Assembly: GCF_028548455.1 (NCBI RefSeq)
Contig: NZ_JAQQLF010000030.1
Span: forward strand, 1-45,241
Direction of reading: 5' to 3'
From: Vogesella aquatica
GTDB taxonomy: Bacteria; Pseudomonadota; Gammaproteobacteria; Burkholderiales; Chromobacteriaceae
Length of the DNA: 45,241 nt
The notes under the pieces: model-generated
Database searches by the model: none
What the model saw: only the letters and a program-made list of their open reading frames with translations
What the model was told of the DNA's origin: nothing
Part shown: one piece after another, positions 45,125 through 45,241 of the stretch
Numbering within the stretch: the first letter of the stretch is position 1
Layout: the number at the start of each line of letters is the position of its first letter
Program-made: the position numbers and the translations under genes

Positions 45125-45241
45125 GGGCGTGTACTGAATTTTGTGTAAACGGACATTTGGCAGGAAACTGCTACCTAGTCTGGAGGCACAATGAGCTCGA
45201 AAAATCACAACGTACCTGACGCACTACTGGACAGCTTGCTG
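45125..45241 (+). mobile_element. left end of an IS256-family insertion sequence (truncated by window)
   Basis: The terminal sequence GGGCGTGTACTGAATTTTGT (from about 45125) resembles the inverted repeats of IS256-family elements, and a transposase reading frame begins 66 bp inside it. The other end and target duplication are outside the window, so the boundary is approximate. Confidence 0.75.
45191..45241 (+). CDS. IS256-family transposase, N-terminal fragment
   Basis: The frame starts at an ATG with GGAGGCACA just upstream and gives MSSKNHNVPDALLDSLL before the window ends. 'VPDALLDSLL' is the usual start of IS256/mutator-type transposases. The catalytic DDE domain lies beyond the window, so intactness cannot be judged. 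Confidence 0.75.
   Translation, partial: MSSKNHNVPDALLDSLL

Overview
The window is about 45 kb of GC-rich chromosome. The gene set and order point to a betaproteobacterium of the order Neisseriales, most likely Chromobacteriaceae (Vogesella/Chromobacterium-like). The main pointers are rpmH-rnpA-yidD-yidC-mnmE facing away from dnaA-dnaN-gyrB with no recF, a 16S rRNA leader at the left edge, and pntAA-pntAB-pntB. The genus is an inference; no 16S gene or species-specific marker lies inside the window.

Layout from left to right. 1-130: promoter and boxA leader of an rRNA operon reading leftward out of the window. 318-2163: tonB-exbB-exbD with a strong promoter and a Fur-like box, followed by a PiuC-type hydroxylase (iron uptake). 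2982-3228: a promoter and terminator pair on the minus strand with no ORF, a candidate small RNA. 3541-4440: LysR/GcvA-type regulator. 4435-8440 (minus): operon of five type IV pilin-like proteins ending in an oversized PilX-like protein. 8764-13181 (minus): RND efflux pump (adaptor and permease). 13409-15990: small genes (YidB family, small membrane protein, GNAT, META-domain lipoprotein). 16166-18163 (minus): cytosolic FIST-domain chemoreceptor. 18459-22137: aldehyde dehydrogenase divergent from an AcoR-type sigma-54 activator, with a recognisable -24/-12 promoter and candidate activator sites. 22987-27912 (minus): a signalling operon with a diiron/MBL-fold (ODP-like) protein, a FimV-like TPR membrane protein, a degenerate receiver protein, a Ras-like GTPase and two roadblock-like proteins, preceded by an FNR-type palindrome. 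28111-30923 (minus): transhydrogenase. 31477-35170: UgpQ, two transporter-less periplasmic binding proteins and a secreted alpha/beta hydrolase. 35194-44586: the origin-proximal housekeeping block. 45125-end: left end of an IS256-family element.

Two things stand out. First, the 13-mer AAGGTTGGCCGCA (or its complement) occurs nine times exactly and about ten more times with one mismatch. The copies fall in both orientations, in three translation frames and in intergenic DNA, and one pair forms an inverted repeat between genes. This is how the DNA uptake sequences of Neisseriaceae behave, but the motif is not one of the DUS dialects I know. Second, the ODP/FimV/receiver/GTPase/roadblock operon looks like a self-contained oxygen- or redox-responsive switch, possibly acting on polarity or type IV pili. 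I do not recognise it as a described system.

All coordinates, motif counts and family calls were made by reading the sequence; no database search was run.
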